DNA of 64,000 bases from JBBIQH01 sp964475945 (GTDB lineage: Archaea; Thermoproteota; Nitrososphaeria; Nitrososphaerales; Nitrosocaldaceae), in NCBI GenBank assembly GCA_964475945.1, contig CAYYYF010000002.1:124001-188000 (forward strand). The letters are read 5' to 3'. The notes beneath the pieces were generated by a model. That model worked only from the letters and a program-made list of their open reading frames with translations. It was not told the DNA's origin and ran no database searches. Both the position numbers and the translations under genes were made by a program. Shown here one piece after another: positions 1 to 8,259 of this stretch (its first letter is position 1; each line of letters starts with the position of its first letter).

Positions 1-1268
1 ATTGTACCTATGAATGCAAACCAGAAGTGCACGCTTGCAAGCCTTTCACTGTACATCCTACCAGTTATGAGTGGGAACATGTAGTATAGGAAGCCCATGA
101 ATATGAATGATACAGTGCCCATGAGCATCATATGGAAGTGTCCTACTACCCAGTATGTATCATGGGTTATGAAGTCCAATGGCAATGTAGTGTTAACCAC
201 TCCTCCTGCTCCAGATGTGAAGAAGAGCATGATACCTCCTATAACGAACTTCATTGGTGCAGCAAACTTTATCCTACCTCCCCACATGGTAGCCATCCAG
301 TTGAATACATGCATTGCACTAGCAGGAACTGCAGCTAATGTTCCTATCATGAAGACTGTCTTCATTGTAAATGACAGCCCTGTAGCAAGCATGTGATGAG
401 CCCACGAAGCAAACGCTATTATTGAGAGTATGGAGAATGCTATTACACCTGATGTGTAACTGAATATTGGCTTCCTTGAGAACTTTGGTATCAGCTCATA
501 AGCCATACCAACTGCTGGTATAAGGAATATGTACACCTCTGGATGGAATGTGAACCAGAATAGGTGCTGGTATGCTATAGGATCTCCTCCCATATTTGGG
601 TTGAAGAATCCAGATACCCCTAGCCTATCTGTGTAGAGCATTATCAATGCTGCTGTGAATGTTGGTAGTGCTGCTAGAGTCATTACCGATGATATAAGTA
701 TACTCCATACTAAGAGTGATGTCTTCATCATAGGTAAGTCGGGATGCTTGCACTTTAGTATCGTAACAATGAAGTTTATTGCGCCTAGTATGGAGGATAG
801 GCCTAGTAGCTTAAGACCAAAGATCCACATATCTGCTGCTGGTGCTGAGGCCCTTATAGTTGAGTATGGAGGGTATGCCATCCATGATGTATCACTCCAA
901 CCTAGCCATATCAGAGCTGCACCTGGTACTGTCATCCAGTAAGCAACTGCATTAAGCCTTGGATAAGCCATATCCTTATACTTAACTAGTATAGGGATAA
1001 GGTAGTTACCTACGCCACTAATAAATGGCAGTATCCAGAGGAAGAGCATAGTAGTACCATGCACAGTAAATATTCTATTGAATAGTGTAGAATCTCCTAT
1101 TATAGTAGCCCCTGGGAATAAGAGCTCTGTCCTTATTGTTAATGCTAATGCACCTCCTAGCATAAGGAATGTTATAGAGGTTATTAGGTATAGTAAGGCA
1201 ACATCTGTATGATGGGTTGAGAATAGTATCTGCCACAATGGTCTTGGTTTTGCTATCTCAATAACCAT
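1..1268 (-). CDS. coxA: Heme-copper oxidase subunit I, 3' end cut by window
   Basis: This is the catalytic subunit of the terminal oxidase, which reduces O2 and pumps protons in the membrane. The ATG is at 1268, and 422 codons are open to the window edge. Visible ligands are H70 (FTVHG, low-spin heme), H242-P-E-V-Y246 (CuB and the His-Tyr pair), H291/H292 (CuB), and H377 and H379 in a GHFH motif (heme a3 and heme a). Many hydrophobic helices are present. It lies 10 bp after the subunit II gene in the same operon. One oddity is WFTFHPEVY where the family normally has a Gly before the HPEVY His. The C-terminal helices lie outside the window. Confidence 0.95.
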   Translation of the reverse strand, partial: MVIEIAKPRPLWQILFSTHHTDVALLYLITSITFLMLGGALALTIRTELLFPGATIIGDSTLFNRIFTVHGTTMLFLWILPFISGVGNYLIPILVKYKDMAYPRLNAVAYWMTVPGAALIWLGWSDTSWMAYPPYSTIRASAPAADMWIFGLKLLGLSSILGAINFIVTILKCKHPDLPMMKTSLLVWSILISSVMTLAALPTFTAALIMLYTDRLGVSGFFNPNMGGDPIAYQHLFWFTFHPEVYIFLIPAVGMAYELIPKFSRKPIFSYTSGVIAFSILSIIAFASWAHHMLATGLSFTMKTVFMIGTLAAVPASAMHVFNWMATMWGGRIKFAAPMKFVIGGIMLFFTSGAGGVVNTTLPLDFITHDTYWVVGHFHMMLMGTVSFIFMGFLYYMFPLITGRMYSERLASVHFWFAFIGT

Positions 1269-1278
1269 CTATATCACC

Positions 1279-1704
1279 TCATGCTTCTACTATAAGATTT
1301 ACCCTCATGTTATAGTGCAGTAGCCCACAGTACTCTCTACACTGTATCAAGTATTCACCAGCTGCATTCTCTGGTATCTTAACCCATATGGTGTTTATCC
1401 TACCTGGGACAGCATCTATCAGAACAGCAAACTTTGGTATATTGAATGCGTGTATAACATCATTTCCAGTAACCTCAAACTTGTATACCTTGCCAGCCTT
1501 CAAGGTTAACTGCCCTACCTCTCTCTTACCATCTGCATGCTCGAATGTCCAGAACCACTGCTGCCCAGTAACCTTTATGGTCTCATGATCCTTTGGCACC
1601 TCATGTATTAACTTCTCGCCATACCATGCCTCTGCCCCTACCCATATAAGCATGCTTACTACCACTGCAACATATATCCATTCATATATAACATGACTAC
1701 CCAT
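1279..1704 (-). CDS. coxB: Cytochrome oxidase subunit II, CuA domain
   Basis: This subunit accepts electrons from a cupredoxin through a binuclear CuA centre. The 141-residue protein has one N-terminal membrane helix (about 7-24) followed by a cupredoxin fold. The CuA ligands are all present: H85, C122, E124, C126, H130 and M133 (CREYCGLLHYNM). Ordinary subunit II has two helices before the CuA domain and is longer. The missing first helix may be supplied by the small gene directly upstream (1715-1942). It is co-directional with both oxidase neighbours, with gaps of about 10 bp. Confidence 0.93.
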   Translation of the reverse strand: MGSHVIYEWIYVAVVVSMLIWVGAEAWYGEKLIHEVPKDHETIKVTGQQWFWTFEHADGKREVGQLTLKAGKVYKFEVTGNDVIHAFNIPKFAVLIDAVPGRINTIWVKIPENAAGEYLIQCREYCGLLHYNMRVNLIVEA

Positions 1705-1714
1705 TCATATCACC

Positions 1715-1942
1715 TCACTCACTAATCTTACCCTTTACCTTCTTCTCCTTGAACTTGAATATTATGTATACTAATGTGCCTTGCACTACAGCACCTACTA
1801 TGAATGCTGCTGTCATCATCTTATAGAATAACCCCCATGCTAAAGCACTTCTATCAACAACCTGCTCCTGTGCATAAGCATTACTTGCTAACACTGCAAC
1901 TGCTATAACAGCACTTACTGCAACTATAGTTGCATTCTTCAT
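1715..1942 (-). CDS. Small membrane protein, probable detached first helix of oxidase subunit II
   Basis: A 75-residue protein with a cleavable-looking signal (cut near NAYA/QEQ) followed by one helix at about 37-63 and a basic tail (KFKEKKVKGK). The W-x-L-F-Y stretch and the helix ending in a Lys/Arg-rich cap resemble the first helix of ordinary subunit II. The gene is first in the oxidase operon, 10 bp before the CuA gene, so I infer a split subunit II. It could instead be an unrelated small accessory subunit; homology is too weak by eye to decide. Confidence 0.7.
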   Translation of the reverse strand: MKNATIVAVSAVIAVAVLASNAYAQEQVVDRSALAWGLFYKMMTAAFIVGAVVQGTLVYIIFKFKEKKVKGKISE

Positions 1943-1964
1943 TAAGACTATTACTCTTTTATTA

Positions 1965-1974
1965 AAATATAAAT
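1965..1974 (-). promoter_or_regulatory. TATA-like box of the oxidase operon
   Basis: On the minus strand this reads ATTTATATTT, 23-32 bp before the ATG at 1942. That spacing fits an archaeal TATA box driving a leaderless transcript. Confidence 0.55.
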
Positions 1975-2005
1975 CTAACTGTAGACTATACAGATATCAA
2001 TTATG

Positions 2006-2638
2006 TTACTCCTCAGGCTTGTATCTACTCATACTTGTAATATTGTATGCTAGTAACTGGTAACTACTTGAATAACTTAGTATTGTTAGTGATGCTGTCT
2101 TTATCCTCATATCAAGCAAGACTTTAGCACCAAGGCCTAGCATCTCTGCTATAACAGCCTTTATAGGGTCTAGATGTGTTATAAGTAAAACATTCTTGTT
2201 ATGATGATTCTTGCTTACATAATCAAGCATTAATAGTATCCTTCTCTTTATGGAATCAAAGTTCTCCAGCCCATAATCACTAACATCAGAGCATGAGTAG
2301 AATCTCAGCAAAAGATCCCTATACTTGCTTAACACTTCAAAGTAGTTCATACCAACTAATTTACCCATATCAGTCTCTGTTAACCTCTCATCTATAACAT
2401 AGGGTAGGTTTAGTTGCTTGCTTATTATCTCTGCTGTCTCAACTGCCCTTGTTATAGGACTTGAGTATATATGATCAATGCATAATGCTTTAAGCATCTC
2501 ACATGCCTCAATAACCTGCAACTTACCCCTCTCAGTTAAATGGTATACTAGCCTTCTACCAGTAAGTATATGCTCTACATTGTTAAGAGCCTCACCATGT
2601 CTCATGAGTATTATAAGACTCAATGGATAGCATAACAT
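2006..2638 (-). CDS. Histidine phosphatase family protein (phosphoglycerate mutase-like)
   Basis: About 210 residues. The catalytic RHG motif (MRHGEALNN) is near the N-terminus, followed by a TGRR turn, SSPITRAVETA (second Arg) and a late THLD (second catalytic His). This branch of the superfamily includes cobalamin and sugar phosphatases as well as mutases, and the substrate cannot be read from the sequence. I chose the ATG at 2638; an ATG at 2665 is also in frame but would leave only 8 bp to the divergent npdG start. The gene diverges from npdG. Confidence 0.85.
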   Translation of the reverse strand: MLCYPLSLIILMRHGEALNNVEHILTGRRLVYHLTERGKLQVIEACEMLKALCIDHIYSSPITRAVETAEIISKQLNLPYVIDERLTETDMGKLVGMNYFEVLSKYRDLLLRFYSCSDVSDYGLENFDSIKRRILLMLDYVSKNHHNKNVLLITHLDPIKAVIAEMLGLGAKVLLDMRIKTASLTILSYSSSYQLLAYNITSMSRYKPEE

Positions 2639-2644
2639 AAGGTT

Positions 2645-2652
2645 AATATAAA
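2645..2652 (+). promoter_or_regulatory. TATA-like box of npdG
   Basis: AATATAAA lies 22-29 bp before the ATG at 2674, which supports that start over an upstream TTG and suggests a leaderless transcript. Confidence 0.5.
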
Positions 2653-2673
2653 TTGGTTGCTGCATTGCAGTGC

Positions 2674-3354
2674 ATGAGGATAGGCATTATAGGTGGTACA
2701 GGAGGAATGGGAGAAGGGTTGGCGTTAAGATGGTGTATAAACCACGATGTGGTCATAGGCTCTAGGGATCCAAACAAGGCAAGAGCTGCTGCTGAAGAGT
2801 ATAGCAAGAAGGCCATATCATACTATAATAGCATAAAGGGTAGCATAAATGGGGATGAGAACTCCAAGCTCGTTGGCTACTGTGATGTTGTAGTATTAAG
2901 CATACCATATGAGAATAGCATTGAGGTTGTAGCAAGTATAGCAGATAACATAAACGAGGATAGTATAGTAATATGCCCTATAGTACCAATGGACAAAGAT
3001 CGCAATGGGTTCATATACTTGCCTATGCATGAGCATAAGGACTCTGCCGCTCTACAGGTTGAGAAGGTATTCAAGGATAGGAATAAGGATGTTAGAGTGG
3101 TTGCTGCCTTGCATAACATATCAGATGTTAAGTTAAGGAAGGTTAATACTACAATAGAGAGTGATGTGCTTATATGCTCTAACAACAAGGATACTGCAGA
3201 TCTTGTAGGTAAGCTTGTTAATGAGATAAAGAACCTGAGGCCTCTATACCTTGGTCCTCTAGCACTATCATACCAAGTAGAGGCTATAACACCTATGCTA
3301 TTGAATGTAGCTAAGAGTAATGGGATAAAGAATCCTGGAATAAGGATACTTTAA
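2674..3354 (+). CDS. npdG: F420-dependent NADP oxidoreductase
   Basis: This enzyme transfers hydride between coenzyme F420 and NADP in the cytoplasm. The 226-residue protein begins with a Rossmann GIIGGTGGMGEG motif (residues 4-15). GSRDP (residues 30-34) follows the second beta strand, as in NADP-binding members, and DVVVLSIPYE comes next. The length matches the family. Thaumarchaea carry F420, so the assignment fits the host. The start follows the TATA box spacing; an upstream in-frame TTG at 2653 would add seven residues before the conserved beta strand. Confidence 0.92.
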   Translation: MRIGIIGGTGGMGEGLALRWCINHDVVIGSRDPNKARAAAEEYSKKAISYYNSIKGSINGDENSKLVGYCDVVVLSIPYENSIEVVASIADNINEDSIVICPIVPMDKDRNGFIYLPMHEHKDSAALQVEKVFKDRNKDVRVVAALHNISDVKLRKVNTTIESDVLICSNNKDTADLVGKLVNEIKNLRPLYLGPLALSYQVEAITPMLLNVAKSNGIKNPGIRIL

Positions 3355-3411
3355 ATTTCTATAGTGATAAGCTAATGAAGTATTTAAATTATAAATTACA
3401 TAATTATAAAT

Positions 3412-3633
3412 ATGGTAAGGATAAGGAAGAACTGGATGAGTGCTATGGCAATTCTCTTTGCCATAGTAGCAACTATAATACTATTACGTAACATTGCTTT
3501 ATGGGGTATAGAGTTTGTGTTAGATTTCATGATCAATGATCAGTTAACCAATGAGAAGTTCGTTCTTGCCATGTATGGAGTATCCATCATCCTACTGCTT
3601 TATAGTAGGAGGGTTAGTAATGAGTATGGGTAA
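3412..3633 (+). CDS. Small two-helix membrane protein, unknown function
   Basis: 73 residues with a basic N-terminus (MVRIRKNW), one helix at about 9-33 and a second at about 50-64, ending in a charged tail. An AT-rich element (TATTTAAATTATAAAT, about 3381-3396) sits 16-31 bp upstream, supporting expression. I do not recognise the family. It sits between npdG and a convergent aminotransferase gene. Confidence 0.6.
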   Translation: MVRIRKNWMSAMAILFAIVATIILLRNIALWGIEFVLDFMINDQLTNEKFVLAMYGVSIILLLYSRRVSNEYG

Positions 3634-3648
3634 GCAGATATATCATAT

Positions 3649-4851
3649 CTACCTTCTTACATGCTCATTTACAAACTCCTCAATCCTATCCATAGCGGCC
3701 TCTAATATATCTATACTTGGAAGGAAGACAAGCCTAAAATGGTCAGAGCCTAACTTTCCAAAACCAGAGCCTTGAACAATCAACACACCCTTGCTCCTTA
3801 ACAGATTAAGCACAAACTCAAGATCATTACCAATAGTGCTTAACTCCTTGCCTATCCTTGGGAATATGTAGAATGCACCATGTGGCTTAACGTAACTCAA
3901 GCCTTGTATACTATCCAAACGTTTCATAACATAATCCCTCCTTATCCTTAACTCCTTGACCATCTCATCTACATGCTCTTGAGGTCCTCTTAACGCCTCT
4001 ACTGCTGCTACCTGTGCTGGAGTATTTGCTGATAACCTTAGCCTAGCAAGTTTGCTTACATTTGACTTTAACGCCTTCAACTCCTTACATGATGAGTTAA
4101 AGCATATGTAACCTAGCCTCCATCCTGTCATAAGGTATACCTTTGAGAACCCGTTAAGTAGTATCAGAGGTACATCGCTCTTTGCATACTTGCATATGCT
4201 TCTAAACCTGTCATCAAATACTATCCTATCATAGATCTCATCGCATACCAAGTATATATTATGCTCAACTGCTATATCAACCAATGCTCTTAATGTCTTA
4301 TCATCCAATACAGAGCCTGTAGGGTTGTTAGGATTTATAACAAACAGTGCTCTAGTCCTCTCATTAACCTTGCTCTTAACATCCTGTATATCTATGCTCC
4401 ATCCTTTATCCTCTCTGCTAGCATACTCTACAGGTCTTACCCCTCTAACCCTAGCATATGATAGGTAAGGTGGATAGCATGGTCCTGGTACAAGTACCTC
4501 ATCCCCCTCATCTGCTATACTTGATATAAGCATATCCAATGCCTCAGATACACCATCTGTTACTATAACATCATCATACTCTATACTCATACCCTTTGCT
4601 GACTCCTTCTCTGCTATTGCCTCCCTTAACTCCTTTATACCCTCAGAGTCTGCATAGTAGTTCTTACCATCAAGAACAGCCTTGATTAGAGCATCCTTAA
4701 CATGCCTTGGTGTATCAAACCCATAGAATACAGGGTCACCTATATTCAAGTATATTACTTTGTTCCCTTTCCTCTCATATTCTCTAGCATAGAGTATTAT
4801 ATCCCTTATTGCGTACTCAACGCCTTTAACATTCCTTGCTAGATGTAGCAT
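3649..4851 (-). CDS. Class I/II PLP aminotransferase (alanine/aspartate type)
   Basis: A 400-residue fold-type I aminotransferase that moves amino groups between an amino acid and a 2-oxo acid. Conserved features are LNIGDP near residue 39, NPNNPTG (about 176), the D-E-I-Y cofactor-binding block, the PLP lysine in NGFSKVYLMTGWRLGY, and the C-terminal substrate Arg in FRLVFLP. The length is normal. The pattern resembles archaeal alanine aminotransferases, but substrate choice is not certain. A TATTTAA-like box lies about 30 bp upstream of the ATG. Confidence 0.92.
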   Translation of the reverse strand: MLHLARNVKGVEYAIRDIILYAREYERKGNKVIYLNIGDPVFYGFDTPRHVKDALIKAVLDGKNYYADSEGIKELREAIAEKESAKGMSIEYDDVIVTDGVSEALDMLISSIADEGDEVLVPGPCYPPYLSYARVRGVRPVEYASREDKGWSIDIQDVKSKVNERTRALFVINPNNPTGSVLDDKTLRALVDIAVEHNIYLVCDEIYDRIVFDDRFRSICKYAKSDVPLILLNGFSKVYLMTGWRLGYICFNSSCKELKALKSNVSKLARLRLSANTPAQVAAVEALRGPQEHVDEMVKELRIRRDYVMKRLDSIQGLSYVKPHGAFYIFPRIGKELSTIGNDLEFVLNLLRSKGVLIVQGSGFGKLGSDHFRLVFLPSIDILEAAMDRIEEFVNEHVRR

Positions 4852-4894
4852 GCCTGATTAAGATAACTACACCTTATTAAATAAACCTACTATT

Positions 4895-6034
4895 ATGAAG
4901 TATGATGTTGTTTAGGTGGTGGTATAGTAGGCTTAAGCATAACATATAGAATTAGCAAGCTATGGTCAGTATTGCAGTTATAGATGATTCTAGGGATAGG
5001 GAGAAGGCAAGCTATGCTAACCTGGTTATGTATCCTCCTCATTAGGGCCTATATCTCTTCCTAGAGGATCCACTGGATCAAGTGGTGTATGTTTAATGGT
5101 ACAATATGGATAGATAAAAGATTCTTGCTTAGGAATGTGCAATGGCTTGGGTTTAGAGTTAGCATACATAATGCTAAGGCTATAAGGGATATGGCATTAT
5201 ATGCTATCTCATGGTATAAGAGGCTAGCAGAGTTAATAGACTTTAAGATGAATGGGTTACTTAAGGTTTATACATCACATAAGGTATTGGAGCATAGATT
5301 TGAGTATATCATAGATATATGTAATGACCTTAACATAAGGTATGAGGTATTGAATAAGGAGCAGGTTAAGGCATTAGAGCATAGGCTTAAGGGAGTAGAG
5401 TATGCAATATACTATCCAGAGGATACAATGCTTAATCCAGCGATGCTGATGAATAACCTTAAATGCTTGCTAGCTAGCATGAATGTAAAGTTCTTTAACA
5501 GTATTAAGCATATAGAGTATGATTATAGTAGTAAGATAAAGGATAGTCTCGATTAATTCTGATGATATGGATCTGCATGCTGAACTACATGCTACACAGG
5601 TGCATACAAGGCACCAGTAAAAGATGTAACATTGCCTATAGTACCAGCAAGGGGTTATGCATTAGATATAAGGTTAGATACACAGATATTGGATCATTCT
5701 ATACTACTTGGGGAGCATAGAGTAGCATTGATACCACTTAACAGTAATAAGTTAAGGGCAAGTGGGTTCTTAGTTAACCAGTATAGGCTCTAAAGTTAGA
5801 GAATCTAACTTCTCCTTCTATACAAGCATGTGAGCATGTTGAGTTGGGTAGCAATAGTATGATAGGAAGATGGATAGGCTATAGACCATGCACCCAAGAT
5901 AGCATACCTATAATATGTAGATACCCTAGATACTCAAATCTAATAGTGGTAGTAGGGCCTGTAGGCTTGGTATTACACTAGCACTATACGCAGAGTTGGT
6001 ATACTCTAATAAGTTGATAATAATTAATGAATAG
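4895..6034 (+). pseudogene. Decayed FAD-dependent amino-acid oxidase/dehydrogenase (DadA/glycine-oxidase type)
   Basis: Across three frames the remnants line up as one protein: MKYDVV followed by a stop, then VGLSI.YRIS (FAD-binding start), VIDDSRDREKASYAN, an open stretch at 5089-5556, VPARGYALDI near 5650, and WIGYRP...PIICRYPRY followed by the FAD-contact C-terminus near 5870-6000. This is the domain order of DadA or glycine oxidase. Several stops and frameshifts interrupt it, including a TAG seven codons in. It is clearly a pseudogene rather than a short gene; the 155-residue open piece has no FAD-binding motif of its own. Confidence 0.85.
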
Positions 6035-6038
6035 ATAT

Positions 6039-6125
6039 GGGCCCGTAGCCTAGCAAGGATAGGGCGGCTGGCTTCGGTACTATGGAGATACCAGCAGGTC
6101 GTGGGATCGAAGCCCACCGGGCCCA
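6039..6125 (+). tRNA. tRNA-Arg (TCG) with a 12-nt intron
   Basis: Acceptor GGGCCCG pairs with CGGGCCC and the discriminator is A. D stem is GCCT/GGGC, anticodon stem GCTGG/CCAGC (6067-6071 and 6091-6095), T stem GTGGG/CCCAC. Removing 6078-6089 (12 nt, canonical 37/38 position) leaves the loop CTTCGGA with anticodon TCG. Without that intron the loop would be 19 nt. The intron is too short for a clear bulge-helix-bulge to be drawn by eye. Confidence 0.82.
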
Positions 6126-6126
6126 T

Positions 6127-6396
6127 TCAGATACTGCTCTTTGTTGCATACCTAACCCTCATGTATAAGAGGGTAAGATTTAAGATTAGTGCAAGTATAT
6201 TAGCTATGATTATTACGGGATCGTTCCTATACATGCCATACAATAACCATAGTAGTGCTCCAGTACTGAACAAGAGCATCAAATAGGGAGAGATATCATC
6301 AAGCCTCTTACTCCTATAAGCCTTTATTAACTGTGGTACAAAGCTTGATGTGGTTAGTGTAGCTGCTATTATGCCTATTAGAGTATCAAGTATCAT
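6127..6396 (-). CDS. SemiSWEET-like sugar transporter (PQ-loop)
   Basis: 89 residues with three membrane helices, the size of a bacterial/archaeal SemiSWEET half-transporter. The PQ motif is in SSFVPQLIKAYRSK (helix 1), and a second family signature, GALLWLLYG, is in helix 2. SemiSWEETs dimerise to carry small sugars; the substrate here is unknown. The gene ends one base after tRNA-Arg on the opposite strand. Confidence 0.85.
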   Translation of the reverse strand: MILDTLIGIIAATLTTSSFVPQLIKAYRSKRLDDISPYLMLLFSTGALLWLLYGMYRNDPVIIIANILALILNLTLLYMRVRYATKSSI

Positions 6397-6420
6397 GGTA
6401 AGAGAATAGCAAATCCTTCT

Positions 6421-7374
6421 TTAATTAATTATTATCTTACCTTTCATACCTTCATCTGCATGATATGTACAGTAGTATTCAAAGATACCTTTCTTATCAA
6501 ATATTAGAGACCATGAGTCTCCTGGATTAAGAGTTATGCCATTTATGTAATCTTCTTTACCAGTGTATCTATATATGCCTACTATATTATGGGACATGTT
6601 AGAGTAGTTCTTCCACACTAGCATGTTATTAACATCTACAATTACATTATTAGGCATAAATACATTATTATACATGTATATTGTATCTTGATCTATCTTC
6701 TGCTTTATTAGCCTCTCTTCTTTCATTATGTTAACTACCTTACCCTCGTTTATATCACTTATAATCCTCCATACCTCTTGCTCAGCCTCATACTCCTTAC
6801 CTACCATACTATTCAACCTATCAAGAATGTATGCATTACCATCTACTCTACTATAGGTTATACTCATCATAACCTCACCATACCTCCCGCTATTATACAT
6901 CTCATCGTTAACCTTGGGCTTTATATTATCTATAATAGGTTGCAATACATATTCTAGGAGTTCATGATGTATAGGCTTACTTCCCTCTTCTCCTATCTTT
7001 ATGTTGGTAGATAATTCTATAGGTTGAACGCCTACTATGCTAACATCTACCCTGTCAAGTTGCCATAATCAAGATACCTGAACCCCGCGTTGAACGCCTA
7101 CTATGCTAACATCTACCCCCTTGCCTACATCATGAATTACTGAGTTTAACCTTTCATTAACACTATGATCACTTAATGCTATAGCAAGTGCTGTTGAAGC
7201 TCTCTCGCTAACTGCATAGATATTGATACCCTTATCTTTAAGCTGTTTAATATACGAATTATCAACTGTTATGCTATAGTTACCACTTTGATAAAAGTAT
7301 CCTTTGAGTGATACTAGCATATATGCTAATACTAGTATAGCACTGATGATTATGATCATCTTTAACGATATCAT
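6421..7374 (-). pseudogene. Membrane-anchored cupredoxin gene interrupted by a 66-bp duplication with an in-frame stop
   Basis: Two open pieces (7374-7069 and 6945-6421) read in one frame as a single protein. The N-terminal part has one membrane helix (about 5-22) and an extracellular region. The C-terminal part is a blue-copper domain with H in MSHNIVG and the C...H...M set in YCTYHADEGM. A 30-bp direct repeat (7023-7052 and 7089-7118, offset 66 bp) brings in one TGA at about 7069; on either side the frame continues. Removing 66 bp restores one open frame of about 295 codons. It could be a recent inactivation, an assembly error, or two independently translated parts; a TTG at 6945 could start the second. 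Confidence 0.75.
7023..7118. repeat. 30-bp direct repeat inside the cupredoxin gene
   Basis: Copies at 7023-7052 and 7089-7118 are identical over 30 bp, separated by 36 bp of unrelated sequence. The 66-bp period is a multiple of three, so the reading frame is kept but a stop is introduced. Confidence 0.9.
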
Positions 7375-7397
7375 GATTTAATAATTAAATTAATGTT

Positions 7398-8249
7398 TTA
7401 TTTATATTGTTTTATCTTTGCTGTAATATAATTCATTATGGCCAAGCAACCAAGAATAGCCTCGTCAAGTCTTATACTCTCCACCCTCTGGTAAGGGAAG
7501 AAGTTGTAAACACATGATGTAAACTCCTTTATACTTTTATCTTCATCCTTGATTATCTCATGCACATCTTTATATGGTGAGCCAAATACAAGCAGTATAC
7601 TATCATAATCGCCATAATTTAGTATCTCATCCCCATGTAGATTAACATATCTACCATACTTTGATGTTACTATTATCAACATCTTATCTCTAATCATCTT
7701 AAGCAATGATGCTAGACTACCATCTACTATAACATTGTAGCCCCAGTACTCCTTAACCTCATCCTTCCTTGCTAACCTACATGTCAAGTTAGGGTACTTT
7801 GAGGTAAACACTATAGTAACCCTCTTACCTATACTTACATCTTCACTGATATGTAAAGGTACAAGTATATCAAGACCTACATCAACATAATACCTATTAC
7901 CTCTATTAACAACAACCCCTTGCCTTACATCTCCAATATTTATGTCCTCTACTCTAACATATGGCTTATGATGGGGAGCCTTTAATGGAGGGAATAAGCC
8001 TGCATACTTTAACTCCTTAACCTTGCTGTATAACCTCTTTCTTAAGTATTGAGGAGTATCCATATATTCTAGCACTAGCCTAAGTAGTCTTCTATCCTTG
8101 CTATAATCTGCACTGAGATCCTTGTATATGTATATGGTCTCAACACCAAATATAGCAAATATCCTTGCTAGCCGAGATGCCTTCACACTCTTATCTCTCA
8201 ATGTATCCTCTTCTGCTAGACTTGAGTCTGGTATTGCAACTGCAAGCAT
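7398..8249 (-). CDS. SPOUT-fold RNA methyltransferase (putative uridine N3-methyltransferase)
   Basis: 283 residues. The N-terminal half (MLAVAIPDSSLAEED, then an IYIYKDL strand) and the late knot region (LLVFGSPYKDVHEI, then the FFPYQ-x-V-E-SIRLDEAILGCLAIMNYI block) match the archaeal/eukaryotic family that includes human SPOUT1/CENP-32. An OB-like insert (RQGVVVNRG...) sits in the middle, as in that family. The expected role is RNA methylation, with unknown target. The start ATG gives the conserved N-terminus directly. Confidence 0.82.
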   Translation of the reverse strand: MLAVAIPDSSLAEEDTLRDKSVKASRLARIFAIFGVETIYIYKDLSADYSKDRRLLRLVLEYMDTPQYLRKRLYSKVKELKYAGLFPPLKAPHHKPYVRVEDINIGDVRQGVVVNRGNRYYVDVGLDILVPLHISEDVSIGKRVTIVFTSKYPNLTCRLARKDEVKEYWGYNVIVDGSLASLLKMIRDKMLIIVTSKYGRYVNLHGDEILNYGDYDSILLVFGSPYKDVHEIIKDEDKSIKEFTSCVYNFFPYQRVESIRLDEAILGCLAIMNYITAKIKQYK

Positions 8250-8259
8250 AATTAAAGTT

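Noticed and set aside
97..942. Plus-strand open frames opposite subunit I
   Set aside because: They are antisense to conserved oxidase motifs and have no Kozak-like or TATA context, so they are shadow frames.
5089..5556. A stand-alone 155-residue protein
   Set aside because: It lacks the FAD-binding start and fits only as the middle of the decayed oxidase spanning 4895-6034.
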